Assembly (NCBI GenBank): GCA_025642075.2
Contig: JAODUO010000938.1
Coordinates: 70,001 to 134,000, forward strand
Source of the DNA: Ridgeia piscesae
Lineage: Eukaryota; Annelida; Polychaeta; Sabellida; Siboglinidae
Length of the DNA: 64,000 nt
Direction of reading: 5' to 3'
Below, piece after piece: positions 24,801-37,600 of the stretch. Position 1 is the first letter of the stretch. Each line of letters begins with the position of its first letter. A program made the position numbers and the translations under genes. The notes below the pieces were generated by a model. The model was not told the origin of the DNA, ran no database searches, and saw only the letters and a list, made by a program, of their open reading frames with translations.

Positions 24801-25290
24801 CATTAGGATGAAAGATGGTCTTGTAAGTACGCAAAGTCCAATAAAACACAATTCAAACAAGCAAGTGTTATGATACAAAATTGCTATTGGTGTCAACTTA
24901 CACTGACATGTTTCCTCTCTAAATGACGCAATGGTAGCAATTTATTTTCCCCATGTCGTATGGTTACATCCAAACTATGTCCCTCCTATGTACTGCAATC
25001 AGCAGTCTTGTGACAACCCCTATGGCTGCATGCATGCACACCCTTATAAGTAACACTTTGAAATCTCTTATAAAATCAACAGACATACTTGATCTTAATA
25101 CACATGGCACAAACACTGACCTGTAGTTACAAAATGATGCCCACCAAGGGATATACAAATATTTGTTCAGGGTACATACATTTTAATATGATCAAATTGT
25201 TTGTTTTACACATTCATCCTGTCCATAATGTTCATCATCGGGACTACATAACCACTAGCAGACATGAAGCAATACAACCTACCTGTGATA
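21891..25290. other. Promoter side of the Grx gene and 3' side of Rab10; no other gene seen
   Basis: 21891-22080 is GC- and CpG-rich and probably holds the Grx-DEP-DUF547 promoter (inference). The rest is AT-rich and may include a long Rab10 3' UTR; AATAAA on the minus strand at 24946-24941 is one possible polyadenylation signal. No domain-bearing frame was seen. Confidence 0.4.
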
Positions 25291-28200
25291 TTAACAACAT
25301 TTGGACCGTGGTTCCTGTTTGTGCATGTCTACTCGCGGGTTGTTACTGTGGCCCTCTGTGTCCTTGCCAGGCGTCTGTAACAAGCACATCAACCATTCGT
25401 TACAAGTACACCAACCGCCAGCCAGTTACAACAAGCACATCAACCACTGTTACAACAAGCACATCAACCACCTGTTACAACAAACACATCAACCACCGGT
25501 TATAACAAGCACATCAACCACCTGTTACATCAAGCACATCAACCACCTGTTACAACAAGCACATCAACCACCAGTTACAACAAGCACATCAACCACCTGT
25601 TACAACAAGCACATCAACCACCTGTTACAACAAGCATATCAACCACCTGTTACAACAAACACATCAACCACCTGTTACAACAAGGACACAAACCACCTGT
25701 TAACACATCAACCACCTGTTACAACAAGCACATCAATCACCCATTACAACAAACACATCATGACATCAACCATCTGTTACAACAAACACATCATGACATC
25801 AACCATCTGTTACAACAAGCACATCAATCAACCATTACAACAAGCACATCAACCACCTGTTACAAGGTAACAGTAATGGCATGTTTTAAATAATAAAAAA
25901 TTATTACCAACCTTATTTAAAATGGCTTGCGCTAGATCCATAAACGCCTTCTCAACGTTAATATTTGTCTTTGCACTCGTTTCTAAGAATGGGATTGCAT
26001 GTTCACGTGCAATCTGCAACAAGAGAACACCTAATATTATCTGTACTCAAATGCAAACAATAGACTGCTGAAAAATCATCACAAACAGAACACAGCCTAA
26101 TCAAAGACACAACAAACAAGATTTGTTAGGCAATAAACCATAAACAGGGTTATTAAAATTCATCATTAGAGCAAGGGAACACCAAATATTTAAGTGGGAA
26201 GCGCAATAACAAATAAATATAAATTATCTTTGTTACAACAGGTAGCCAATTCGTAATTTTAAGTAATGAGCAGCCTATTCTACATTCTATCCAGGCAGCA
26301 AAACACCAAGTATGCTTGCTAGTGTTCAGCTAAGTTTTGATTCAAAAAGTTGCTGTAACAGTAATTTTGTTATGTTTCCTGATGTACGTGTTTGACTTAC
26401 AGTTTCTCCCTTCTCCTTAGGTACTTGTCTCTTGTCTTCCATGTCACATTTGTTACCCAGGATCATCTTCACAACGTCTTCATTTGCGTGCTAGAAACAG
26501 AACGTGTTCAATAAGACCGGTTTATCAGCAGTGTGGCCTGCCAACTCCCACAATGCACCAGACGTTTTTTCACAAGCACATATTCACCGTTACTATATTT
26601 AGTGTCTAAATTAACAGGTAATCAAATTACCCACAAAATACACAGTAGTCACTAGTAAAAGAAATCCAGTATAAAATTACTTCACAACATTTATAAAACT
26701 GAATCACATTCGAGAGCACAAAATTCAGAGTCAAAAATATATACAAATTGCTTTCTGATTTTAGCGTTACTACAAAATACATTACACACAGCCACTTGAC
26801 CCGAACGAGACATTTAATTGCTTGACACACTCACGTCATCGATATTGCGTATCCACTTTGAGATATTGTCAAACGTCTTTGCGCTTGTAATGTCATACAC
26901 CAGCATGATGCCCATGGCCCCCCTGTAGTAGGACGTTGTGATTGTGTGGAAGCGCTCCTGGCCCGCTGTGTCCCTGGCAACGAAAACAACACAAGAAATT
27001 ATTACACGACTAAAGTAACTCATTAAACGCATAAGCCGTGATTCATCCGCACAGTGGATCCTTGCCAAAATGATGCCCACGTTTTTTTACATGTGTTCCG
27101 TTGATGCATATGAAAATGTATGAATCTGAATTTTTGTTCTTTTTGCAGAATCCAGACACAACTTGATTTTGCAATTATATCTAAAATTGTGTCTACATTC
27201 TACATGACTCTATTAAGTACATCATATATAATTCCAGACACATTTCCCAATATTACAGCATAGCATTTTAGTCCCAGATAACACACTGGTTTACTCTAAT
27301 GAGAATTGATGGCACTTGATGTGTGTTATTGCTCCTCCTGATGTGAGCTATGAACTTGACTGGTAAAGCCATAAACCAACTAATACTCAGGTCCAATCAA
27401 AGATAACATGCAGAATGGGGCCACATCCTGTACAATCAATACATAACTAGTGTTTCCCCTGCTACATGATGAGCGAAGTGGGCTGCCTCAATGGTTTTCT
27501 AAGCAACTTCGCTCAAAATATGCTAAAACTGCCACGTCAGAGAAGTATTTCCTATATCCCTGCTCAGTCCGCTGACTATTTACAACCCATGTTACAAGCA
27601 CTATAAGCTTTATGCAGAGACCCGTCGACCCATCACTTGGAAGGGACAAAATATAAGTTGGGAAAAGGTCTTTAAAAATCATAGATACTGTCAATATGCC
27701 TTGAAAGTGAGTTTGTAGTTTATTTCAGCCATTTTCAGGTCATAAAACATACCTAAAGAGGCTTACAAGTACGTGTATGAGTTAACATCCACGTGTCCAC
27801 CAAAAAGTGTCACTGACAAATATTTTCTTCAAAACGTCCTAACACACATTTACATGCCACTTGTATTGTTCATTCGGAGAGCATATATTCACGAGTATGT
27901 TGTTTATTTATAACTACTGCATTTTTTGTATATATTAGTTTTGTTTTATTATTCAATTTATTGACATAAATGCTTGAGTGAGCTACATGACACATCCCAA
28001 TATGGGTGCCATATTTTTCGGTTCCCACGATGTCAAATATTTGGTGAATAAATATTGGCTGATGATATACATTTGTCTAGCTCTGTTTATTTAGTTTTTA
28101 TATGACAAAAAAAATTATCTGTCACTGGATATATTAAGATAACTCACTGACTGCGGAAACAGATGTGACAAATCTGATTTTTATTAAACTAACCCAATTT

Positions 28201-28509
28201 GAAATAAATTTCTATACCCTGGGTCATTTAAAAGCGTAATATTTTATAAATTTACCAACACAGATTATGTTTTCAGTTGATCTATGTGACTGTATGATAC
28301 CTACGCATAACGAGTGCATGAAAGCCATCAATACTTGCACACAGCAAAGTAACATCAACAGGAAACCACTCAGTGACTGCCTGTGAGTCAGTGCAGAAAA
28401 TGTGAAATGTCATTATGTGATACATGGCACAGTAAAAATAACTATGACTAATAACTTGAGACTGCCATCACACAGAAAATCTGTGTGCTGGCAGTCTCGA
28501 GTTATTATG

Positions 28510-28555
<46 letters not shown>

Positions 28556-30678
28556 GACAGAATCAATAGTCATACTTAAGATACTACAATATTTTAAACT
28601 ATAAAAGCTTATTTCGCTACATGTATAGGGACGGAATACATGATGTCCAACTCAGAACTTACCATATCTGCAGCTTTATTTTCTTTCCGCCTAATTCCAC
28701 TGTCTTGATTTTGAAATCAATCCCTGAAAAGAAACAGCAGTAAGTATTGCGCACATTTGGAATATACATGTGCTAAAAAGGGAAAGCATAAGGGCAATTC
28801 TAACATGACCCATGTTACACATTGAGAATAATTATGCAAAATATAAATTTTTCTTCCATATTATTTCAAATGTTTCAATTTTGCCGGTGCAAGTGCAAAA
28901 CTGCTAATTGAAAACATACATTACTGGTCTACAGTTTCTATCAGTAAGTATAGACAGTTTCTTAAATAAACGTGACATTACACGAAAAGGACATGGAAAT
29001 ATTTGATTGAATTTTCTTACATGGTTATTCTGTAGTATTTGTATTGTATAATAAATTCATTTTTTTGCATTTTCAATAGTTAAGATGTGTTGTTAGATAA
29101 CCAAGTTTCAGGAATTTGAAATAAAATACAGATACAGTCATCGTGGAGAGAACAATTGTTTTTTGGGATTATCTTCCACAAGTTGAAACTTGCTTAAGAA
29201 ATACTTGCGTCAACCCAAAAGTAAGGACTTTTTTCTTTTAGATGCCATGCCATCTCTGCAATATCATGCCTAATGGTTACATCTTTTGCACAATTGTAAA
29301 TTGTTAGGACAGGTAAAATTTCCGGGCATGGACACCATACGAAAACCATGACTGGCAAAAATGTTAGCCCTGAATGCAACAAGTGGATGCAAATGACCTA
29401 CTCCCTTTATGCAGAATCAACTTTTGGCCATTTAAAAGTCTTGGGAGATGTGTGTGCATGTGTAGTACTAACTACTGCCTGGGATGAGGAAAAGGGTTGG
29501 CTTCAGGATAAAAAAATGTTGGCCATGCAAGTTAAAAGATTACTTGCTGTTTCATGACAACCATGTCAAAAGACTGGGCAACTAGTTCTAATTTTTGCCC
29601 ACCCAAACTGATATCAGCCTCTCTAAATGACATGTGGATGTGTCTCTAGATAAAGCTGTAAATGTAACATGAAGAATATCTCTGGAGCCAACATGGTTTC
29701 CATATGAACTTTTGAAAGCATTGAAACTGGGAGTCTGTTTTCATATCATTACAGTACTCTCTATCAATCATGGTGTTATTCAACTACCTGGTTGGTATGG
29801 GTGTCCAGTAAGTACTTCAGCGAATCAACGACAGGTTTTACATTTCTGTGTGGGACCTTTTACTTCCCCTGACAGCCTGGCAGAGATGGCAGTTAGAATG
29901 GGAGCCCTGACAACTTCTAACATGCCACTGCCAAGATATTGACAATATTATAGTGGCTACAAAATTGCGCATGTTTTGGAACAGCCCAATCACTACCTGG
30001 CAGCCCCAAAGTTCAAAACTGGGTTCCCCAGTACACAATAATTATTATATTCTCTAGTGTAACCGTTCGACCACTGTGCTCCACTCAAGTCAAGGTATGA
30101 TGTGGTAAACTGCACTGCCAGATCAATGAAAATACAGTGGTCAATTGCTAGACGACAAATAACACAAAACCGACATCATCATCCATATAGGCTGCGTTTA
30201 GAAATTTAGTAATAGCAATGGCAGTACAGGATTGGCACTCACTGCCACGGAATTGCGCGACGCATGAACTTCGGAATACCTAAACTTCGCTGTTTAGTTA
30301 CGGGTACACCACATCTAAATCAAGGGTAGACTGTTGTAAATATTTCTCAAATCAGTGAAACATGAAAATAGTATGTCTTACAAACATAAATGTTATTTAC
30401 CAAGGCAACGAATGAATACGTATTTGCAATGTATTTAAACTACAACCATGCCTAAGATTAAGAAGACAAGTTGAAGTTAAGAAGATGGAAAAGCTCCCGC
30501 CAGCGACAGCTTTTCGGAGAATTATACCATTTAAAAATCATAGCTACCTACCTATGGTAGAAATGAAGGTTGTGTTAAAGGCATCATCGGAAAACCTAAA
30601 TAGTAAACATGTTTTTCCAACTCCCGAATCACCTATTAACAGCAATTTAAACAACAAATCGTAAGTCTTCTTCGCCAT
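25291..30678 (-). CDS. Rab10: Rab10 small GTPase
   Basis: Membrane-trafficking GTPase acting in exocytic and basolateral transport, ER dynamics and ciliary traffic. Exons in transcript order: 30678-30552, 28723-28663, 26973-26835, 26490-26401, 26013-25912, 25374-25291. Lengths sum to 603 nt, exactly 200 codons plus stop, which is the length of vertebrate Rab10. Motifs in order: [20 protein letters not shown] with P-loop GDSGVGKT; switch [21 protein letters not shown]; switch [29 protein letters not shown]; guanine-binding NKCD and ETSAK; tail ending KCC for double geranylgeranylation. [21 protein letters not shown] and the CC end favour Rab10 over its close relative Rab8. All splice sites are GT/AG. 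The last intron is largely a 25-bp minisatellite touching the final acceptor. Confidence 0.96.
25380..25866. repeat. 25-bp minisatellite in Rab10 intron 5
   Basis: About 19 units of 25 bp (core CAAGCACATCAACCACCTGT) fill most of the intron between the last two Rab10 exons. On the minus strand each unit reads ...GCTTGTTGTAACAG followed by GTGG. The real acceptor of exon 6 is the near-identical GCTTGTTACAG. The array therefore seems to be an amplification of the splice-acceptor segment. Confidence 0.9.
28451..28548. repeat. 26-bp-arm hairpin followed by (TA)n
   Basis: Arms 28451-28476 and 28480-28505 pair with two mismatches around a 3-base loop (left arm core GAGACTGCCATCACACAGA). A (TA)n tract follows to 28548. 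It lies in Rab10 intron 2. Confidence 0.85.
29805..29876 (-). repeat. SINE body, copy 3 (partial)
   Basis: About 70 bp resembling copies 1 and 2, including TTTTACTTCCCCTGAC preceded by TGTGTGGGACC. It lies in Rab10 intron 1 in the same orientation as the others. Confidence 0.5.
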
Positions 30679-30934
30679 TATCCTGCCCTTAGGCTGAGGC
30701 TCTCTGTCAATATGGCGGCATATCACCTGATACCTTAGTCTACTTTTAAAATAACATTTTACAAAACATTTATTACGACGTGCAATATTTTATTTTTCTT
30801 GCAACTAAGATATTTGATATTTAATTGAAAAAATAATGTTCCTTAAACAACCCCAAACAACATGCCATGCGCATAGCATTAATTATAAAAACAAAGTAGC
30901 GTATGGCATGAATCAAGGTAGATGAGTCACCGAA

Positions 30935-31046
30935 GCCTGCCACCTGGCGGCAAATATAACACGAGGAACGCCCCCAAACCGTTGCCATAATCTCGAAAAG
31001 GTGACGCCACAATCGCAGTTCAAACAAATGGCGCCATCTGGCGGAA
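30935..31046 (-). promoter_or_regulatory. Two CTCF-like motifs upstream of Rab10
   Basis: Minus-strand GCCGCCAGGTGGCAGG (around 30935-30950) and TCCGCCAGATGGCGCC (around 31032-31047), same orientation and about 95 bp apart, 260-370 bp upstream of the Rab10 start codon. Both fit the CTCF core with its 5' CC. The short core alone is expected several times by chance in 64 kb; the paired extended match near a promoter is what makes them notable. Confidence 0.35.
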
Positions 31047-32539
31047 ATATAAGGATTCCTAAAACCTGGTTTTCCAGCGCATTCAGTGACTCATCCCCCA
31101 ATATTGAGAACAATAATGAACGTCATGTTACGGAAAAAACTCAACATCCCCGCATCCCCTCGTCTTTCTTACACCATTAGGATTAGCCGACCAAAAGCGG
31201 AGAAATTGACGTCACAGTGGTAGACCTACTTCTCTGGAATTCTTACTTCTCTATAGAATCCAGGCTTCCAGCAGCTCGATCGTGTATGAATATTGTGCGT
31301 GCGTGTGAGTGGTCGAGTGCATGAGTGAGTGAGTGAGTGAGTGAGTGAGTGAGTGAGTGAGTGAGTGAGTGAGTGAGTATTTCTGTCAAGGGCGACCCCA
31401 CAGACACAGTGTCCTTTAATAGAGCATGTCTGACTGACTATATGCATGAGCAATGGAAATAAGGATAAATAGGCAAGTAAATAAATGCCAAAAACCTAAA
31501 TATTACTATACTACTATTTCAAAACTGCACATGGATATAATATACCGAAAGCGGCCTGTTAGAATCGCGGGCTACTCAGAGGCCCAGGTCGTAATAGTCG
31601 CAATGCCTGAGCGTGTATAAGCATTACGTAAAGTACGTATTATTACATCAATGTAAAAGAGTTAAATAGAGCCGTTAATACACCCGGCCTAGGCCTATAG
31701 ATTATGTTACGATCGTGCTGCTGTAGTTCATCAGTTTTACTGCAAGCCCTTTCAATCGGCGTGCCGTGATGCAGTCCGTGTAGTGAGCCGCTTAGCCAGA
31801 ACAGAACAGAACAGAACAGATACGTGTAGGCTATAACAGCCGTTTTCAACCTAGGCAGGTATATGTCATTTTCCTCGGTCAACCTCGCCCTGAATGTATT
31901 AGTCAATGCGACAAACATGTTTTCGACCGCATTTCACTGGAACGAGCTTTCTTGGAACCGTCAGAAGGCAAGACTTCTTCTAAGAACATGCATGGACGAG
32001 GAAGTTGCTGGAATGTCTTGCTCGATGTTTGCAACAAACGGGTTTGAAATCCACTTGTAAGAAGCTGCTTGCTCATCTGTGCATTCAGGAAAAGCTGTTG
32101 AATTTGTCCAATAAGATGACAGATGCTTAGTAATATAATACTGACATTGAATGACACCGAATTCCACAATTCTCTCCTGAATGAATGCATGCACGCATCC
32201 GTTCAAAGATGTCGGCGGTTCTTGAATAGGCCACGTTTTCCTCAGTTTTAACTTTCTTTTGAATGTTTCAATACGTCCATGCTGGTGTTTTTTGCACCTT
32301 ACACAGTAGTATTGAGTGTGTTTGTTTATTTGTTTGTTTGTTTCACTGACTATGTCAGCAAAACAGCTGCATTAATTAAGCAAAAGTTTTCTCATCACTA
32401 AGGTCGCCATGGTGGTCAGGCCTCCTCTTGGAGAGGAAGACAAAACTCCTGTAGTACCGCCTATGGCCGATTCACTGTAAATGCACTGCTATATTATTAT
32501 GCATATTATGGACTATGGCAATCGTAGAATATAATTAAT

Positions 32540-32760
32540 TATTTACGTTATTACATTATCTGGCAAATTATTACATTATCAGGCAGGATTTTTTTTAACA
32601 TTATCTGTCAAACTGTATAACATTATCAGTCAGCAAGTTTATTACAGTCATTATCGGGTGATGTTATTATATTATCAGGCAGTTATTACGTTATCAGGTG
32701 TTTTTATTACATTATCGGGCAGTTTTTATGTTAACAGGCGATTATAGTACATTAGTAGTT
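32540..32760. repeat. Degenerate array of TTATTACATTATCAGGCA-type motifs
   Basis: About nine imperfect copies spaced roughly 18-35 bp apart (TTATTACATTATC, A or T, GGCA). The same motif occurs inverted at 62490-62570. Confidence 0.7.
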
Positions 32761-32786
32761 GTAAATTACAGTATTATCGTAGTATG

Positions 32787-33093
<307 letters not shown>

Positions 33094-33950
33094 CACGTGT
33101 ACCACAACAATAACGCATTTTATTACACAGTAGATGGCAGCACTATTTATACTAGTGTTTACTTGTAGTAATGGCCCAGTCGAACCAAAGTTCGGGAACT
33201 CTCGCTGTCGGTGAAAATGGTGACGACTGGTACGTGAATTCATTCTGTAGCAATAGGTATTAACAGAGTGACGAATATTTTACCAGACTACTTCTGAATT
33301 TACGTGGTTGACCTCAGTTGTGAAATTAACGCATGGGCGTGTCCAAAATGCAGTCACCTCGCTGGTCGCTACGTAAGCGAAATCCCGTTTACGCCATAGA
33401 CCTAGCGCGCAGTTGCAACGCGAAAGTTGTCAGGGAAATACGCATATGTTTCGGTGGAACAAACCTGTCACACAATATATCCTGGAATAGAGCAAACACT
33501 CACTGCAGATAATACATTTCTAGTTGTACATATGATCTAGTTTCTTTTCGACGATCGTTGTGACTCACACGCACGGCTCACTGACACGCACGCGTTATAT
33601 CCGTATTTGTTTCATAGCTACCCAGAAGAGGGCGTCACCTGTTGTCATTTTATGATACCTTATTGCATCGCCGTAGTGTACGTCCCATTGTTGGACAATT
33701 CCTCTAGCCACGGGCGTCGATCGGTGGGGGACGGTGGGGGGACGCGTCCCCCCTTTTCAGCGTGGGGGACAGCATAGGAATTGCCCCCCCATTTTTCAGT
33801 TCAGAGAAAAAAGTGGGTATATAACTTGACTCACCACTCCCCTGTCTTAAAAGCCGCTACATAGTACTAGTAGCTCGACAATAACCTCGCGATATGCAGT
33901 TCCGACAACCCATTAGAAAATCGACTAGATAAATTGCTTGGCTGGCCATA

Positions 33951-34046
33951 GCTGCACCTTGTCATTCTATGAATCAGGCAACCAGTTATAGGTCCTCAAT
34001 CTACCCTTCAAAATTACGGTCATTGGGGACGGGCCACGGCCCCGAT
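33951..34046. repeat. Dispersed ~95-bp repeat, copy A
   Basis: Shares GCACCTTGTCATTCTAT-like, ATTGGGGACGGGCCACGGCC and intervening spacing with 62007-62099. It lies inside the hAT element. Confidence 0.55.
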
Positions 34047-34123
34047 GGCTATTCCACTGTTGATAGAAAAATTATGATCATAAGACACGCTGTAGCGCTT
34101 TCATTTTTCCGGCGTTATAAACG

Positions 34124-34480
34124 TTCCGATTTACGTTTCTACGCATGCGCGTTAAATGTAAAACCATCAATGTGCAGCGAAAGAACAAAGCATTTATGAT
34201 ATAAATGTTACGGGTTGTTCTTTAGGGTGTATATAACATCTCAGCAAAGTTATTTGTCGCATATAGGCAAATAGGTTTTGAAGCATGTTTTTCACGCAAG
34301 CGTATATCACGTGACTGTAGTGCGCCATAATCCGTGACAGTGATTTAAACAAATGTAATATTTTATTGTATTGAACGGAATTTTAAGCAACTCTTCACAG
34401 TGATCACTACAGGGGAGTTCGTTTTGCTGCACAATGATGATTTTACATTTATCGCGCATGCGCAGAAACGTCAATCGGAA
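34124..34480. repeat. Foldback repeat inside the hAT 5' region
   Basis: 34124-34186 and the reverse complement of 34417-34480 match over about 63 bp with few differences (shared ACGCATGCGCG-like core, AAATGTAAAA, TGTGCAGC). The arms enclose about 230 bp. It could be a nested MITE or a subterminal inverted repeat of the hAT. Confidence 0.75.
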
Positions 34481-34530
34481 AGTTTACGCATCTACACTTT
34501 TTGTGTAGGTATATTGTAATCACTTAAATA

Positions 34531-34641
34531 CATCTGCCCTCTGCCCTCTGCCCTCTGCCCTCTGCCCTCTGCCCTCTGCCCTCTGCCCTCTGCCCTCTGC
34601 CCTCTGCCCTCTGCCCTCTGCCCTCTGCCCTCTGCCCTCTG
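34531..34641. repeat. (CTCTGCC)n 7-bp tandem repeat
   Basis: About 16 near-perfect heptamer units ending two bases before the ATG of the hAT transposase N-terminal frame. The minus-strand frame encodes repeated GQRAEGR and is an artefact. Confidence 0.92.
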
Positions 34642-34643
34642 CG

Positions 34644-37600
34644 ATGGATATTAGAAGATTCTCTACTGCTATACGACGCCAAACGGAGGCTCTGTTGCAA
34701 GTAGGGGACGTCGAAGTTGCCGATGAAGCTGTTGGAGAGAAAACATGGAGATACAGTACACCACAAGCAACGTTGCCCATCCTGCCGTCGGTGCCGTACC
34801 AGCCAAGGGACGTCGGCTGCATACCAGTGCAACGCCTCGCTAAGCGAACACTGTCTTTCCAGCGCACGTGGTTTGAAAGCTACCCGTGGCTTTACTTCGA
34901 CGCTGACCTTGGCGGAGTGCTCTGTTTTACATGTGATAAAGCAGCAAGTTTTGACTTGGCCGGCATGGCGCGCTGTTCCGAGAACACATTCATTTCGAAG
35001 GGTTTTTTCAACTGGAAGAAAGCAATTGAGAAATTCAAAAACCAACAAAAGACATCTGCGCACATGATTTCTCATGGCAACCTGAGATTCCGGTCTTCCA
35101 ACACCAACGTTCACGCGCAGTTGAGTGCGCACCACATGGAAGAGCAACGTAAGGTACGCAACGCTCTGATGAAGATTGTGACGACCCTGCAATACCTCAC
35201 GCAGCAGACGCAAACGCTTCCGTGACTTGTTGTATAGTATGTGGAAGTAGCAACACACCAAGAAGGTCACATCTTAGATGTAATTATCGCTCGCACTTAT
35301 TCCTGTGTGGTTGACACTGTCGTGGCTGACCTCATTTCAGATCACTGTGCGGTACATCGCCGCATTGCAATGCGCAAACCTCCTTTTCGAAGAGAACTAA
35401 AGACCTACCGCGATGGAGGTTGTCCAGGTTGACCGTCGACCGGGAAATCTTCACGAACCAAAGAGACATTGTTAAGAAGATGCTTTATACTGCCAAGTCC
35501 GAGTTCTAAGCCAACCAAATTAAGGACCAGGCTGGCAACCCAAAAGCCCTTTTCCGGACAGTGGGTTCTCTTTTGCACACAAAACGACTGCCAGCATTGC
35601 CTAGTGAATACCTGGGCCAATTGCTAGATGAACTCAGCACCTCTATTTCATAGACAAAGTTGATATCATCAGACGCGACCTTGATAACGCTGGCAATTGC
35701 GTAGCTATGCGTCCCGATGAGCCCTGTGGTATTTCCTCGTATCTGTCATCGTTCATGCCTACCATAACTGACGAGATCACCAAATTGGTCAGCAAATCAG
35801 CCTGCAAATCGTGCATGTTGGATCCGATTCCTACTCATCTGCTGAAGGCCAACACCAGTCATCGCTGATATTGTGAACGTGTCGATTGCGACAGGAGTTT
35901 TCCCTTCCGCCTTTAAAAAGATTCTCGTAACTCCGTTCCTGAAGAAAACAACGCTTGATGCAAGCGACGTTAAGACCTATCGTCCAGTGTCAAACCTGTG
36001 TTTGTGTCCAAAATCGTAGAGAAGGTCGGTTGCTCTCCGTTTCTCTAAACATTTGTTAGACAACGATCTATATAAGCAAATGCAATATGCTTATCGTCCA
36101 AACCACAGCACAGAGACAACACTGCTGAGAGTACGCAATGATTTGCCCTGTATTCTAGATGAGCGCAAGGCTGCCATACTAGTGCTACTAGATCTATCGG
36201 CAGCATTCGATACGATCGCTCACACAATCATGTTAACCCGCCTCAGAGATCGGTTTGGAATAACTGCAACATGTCTTGCATGGTTTGATTCGTATTTGGT
36301 GAATCGAAGCCAAAGTATTCAAATGCACGGCAGAATATCCGCGGAACGTCCAGTGGTGTTCGGCGTTCCGCAAGGTTCCGTTCTCGGCCCGCTCATGTTT
36401 ATTTGCTCCACTGCTCCACTCGGTGATATCGCACGTCGACACGGGATAAACGTTCACCTATATGCTGATGACACCCAACTGTATCTCACGTTCAGTCCGC
36501 ACTCAGACGAAGACACAATCCAGGCAGTCACGCGTATCCAAGATTTTGTCGCAGAATTACAAGATTGGATGAATATAAATAAACTTAAATTCAATGCTAC
36601 AAAGACCGACATTATTGTGATGTGCGCGCCACATATAAAGATCAATCTTTCTATGCCGCACACAGAACTTGATGATACCGTTGTGCCAGTGTCCACCGTT
36701 GCCAAGAACATTGGCGTTTTCTTCGATGATGCTCTAAGCATGAATAACCAAGTGCAGAACATTTGTCGCGTAACCAATTTCCATATCCATCGTATTGGAA
36801 AAATCCGAAATCTTCTCGATCGGAAAACAACAGAAATTATGATTCATACTTACGTTACGTCTCGCCTTGACAACTGCCTGCTAGACGGCATTTCCGACCA
36901 TCTTCTTACCAAACTCCAAAGAGTACAAAAAAGCTGCTGCCCGGCTCATAAAAAAACCCACGAAGAAACACGACCACATCACTGCTGTTTTAATCGATCT
37001 TCACTGGCTTCCTATGTTTGATAGATCGAGTACAAACTGTTACTGTTGACGTTTCGAAGGTTTCATGGACTAGCTGCATCATACATAACCGACTTACTAA
37101 TTCCTTACGAACCGACCCGTGCGCTACGCTCCGCGGACGCTCACCTACAGGAAGTTCCACGATGCAGACTACGTACGCAGGGAGAAAAGGCATTTTCGAG
37201 TGCTGCTCCACGCCTCTGGAACAATCTGCCGCTTGCCATGCGGGCCACAGACTCCCTCAGTTCTTTCAAGAAGCAACTGAAGACATTTCTGTTTAAAAGA
37301 GCGTTTTCACTTTAAAAGAACAATTTTATAATATCCGAATATTTTTAATATGTACTTTTTATCAACTATTTTATTATTATTTCTTATTGTAATATAATTA
37401 ACTATTATTTATTTTTAATATCTACTATTTTTAATATCTACTATTTATCAACTATTTTATTATTTATTTATTTATTTTTAATATCTACTACTTTTAGTAG
37501 TATTATTTATTTATATTGAATTTTTTACTGATCTATTTATTTTACAACTACGCCTCTATTTTAATTTTAAGGTAATCTGTAAAGTGTAATGCGCCTCTGA

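Noticed and set aside
33171..33229. Possible first exon starting MAQSNQSSGTLAVGENGDDW before a GTACGT donor
   Set aside because: No in-phase partner exon could be found downstream, and the next 6.4 kb is the hAT element.
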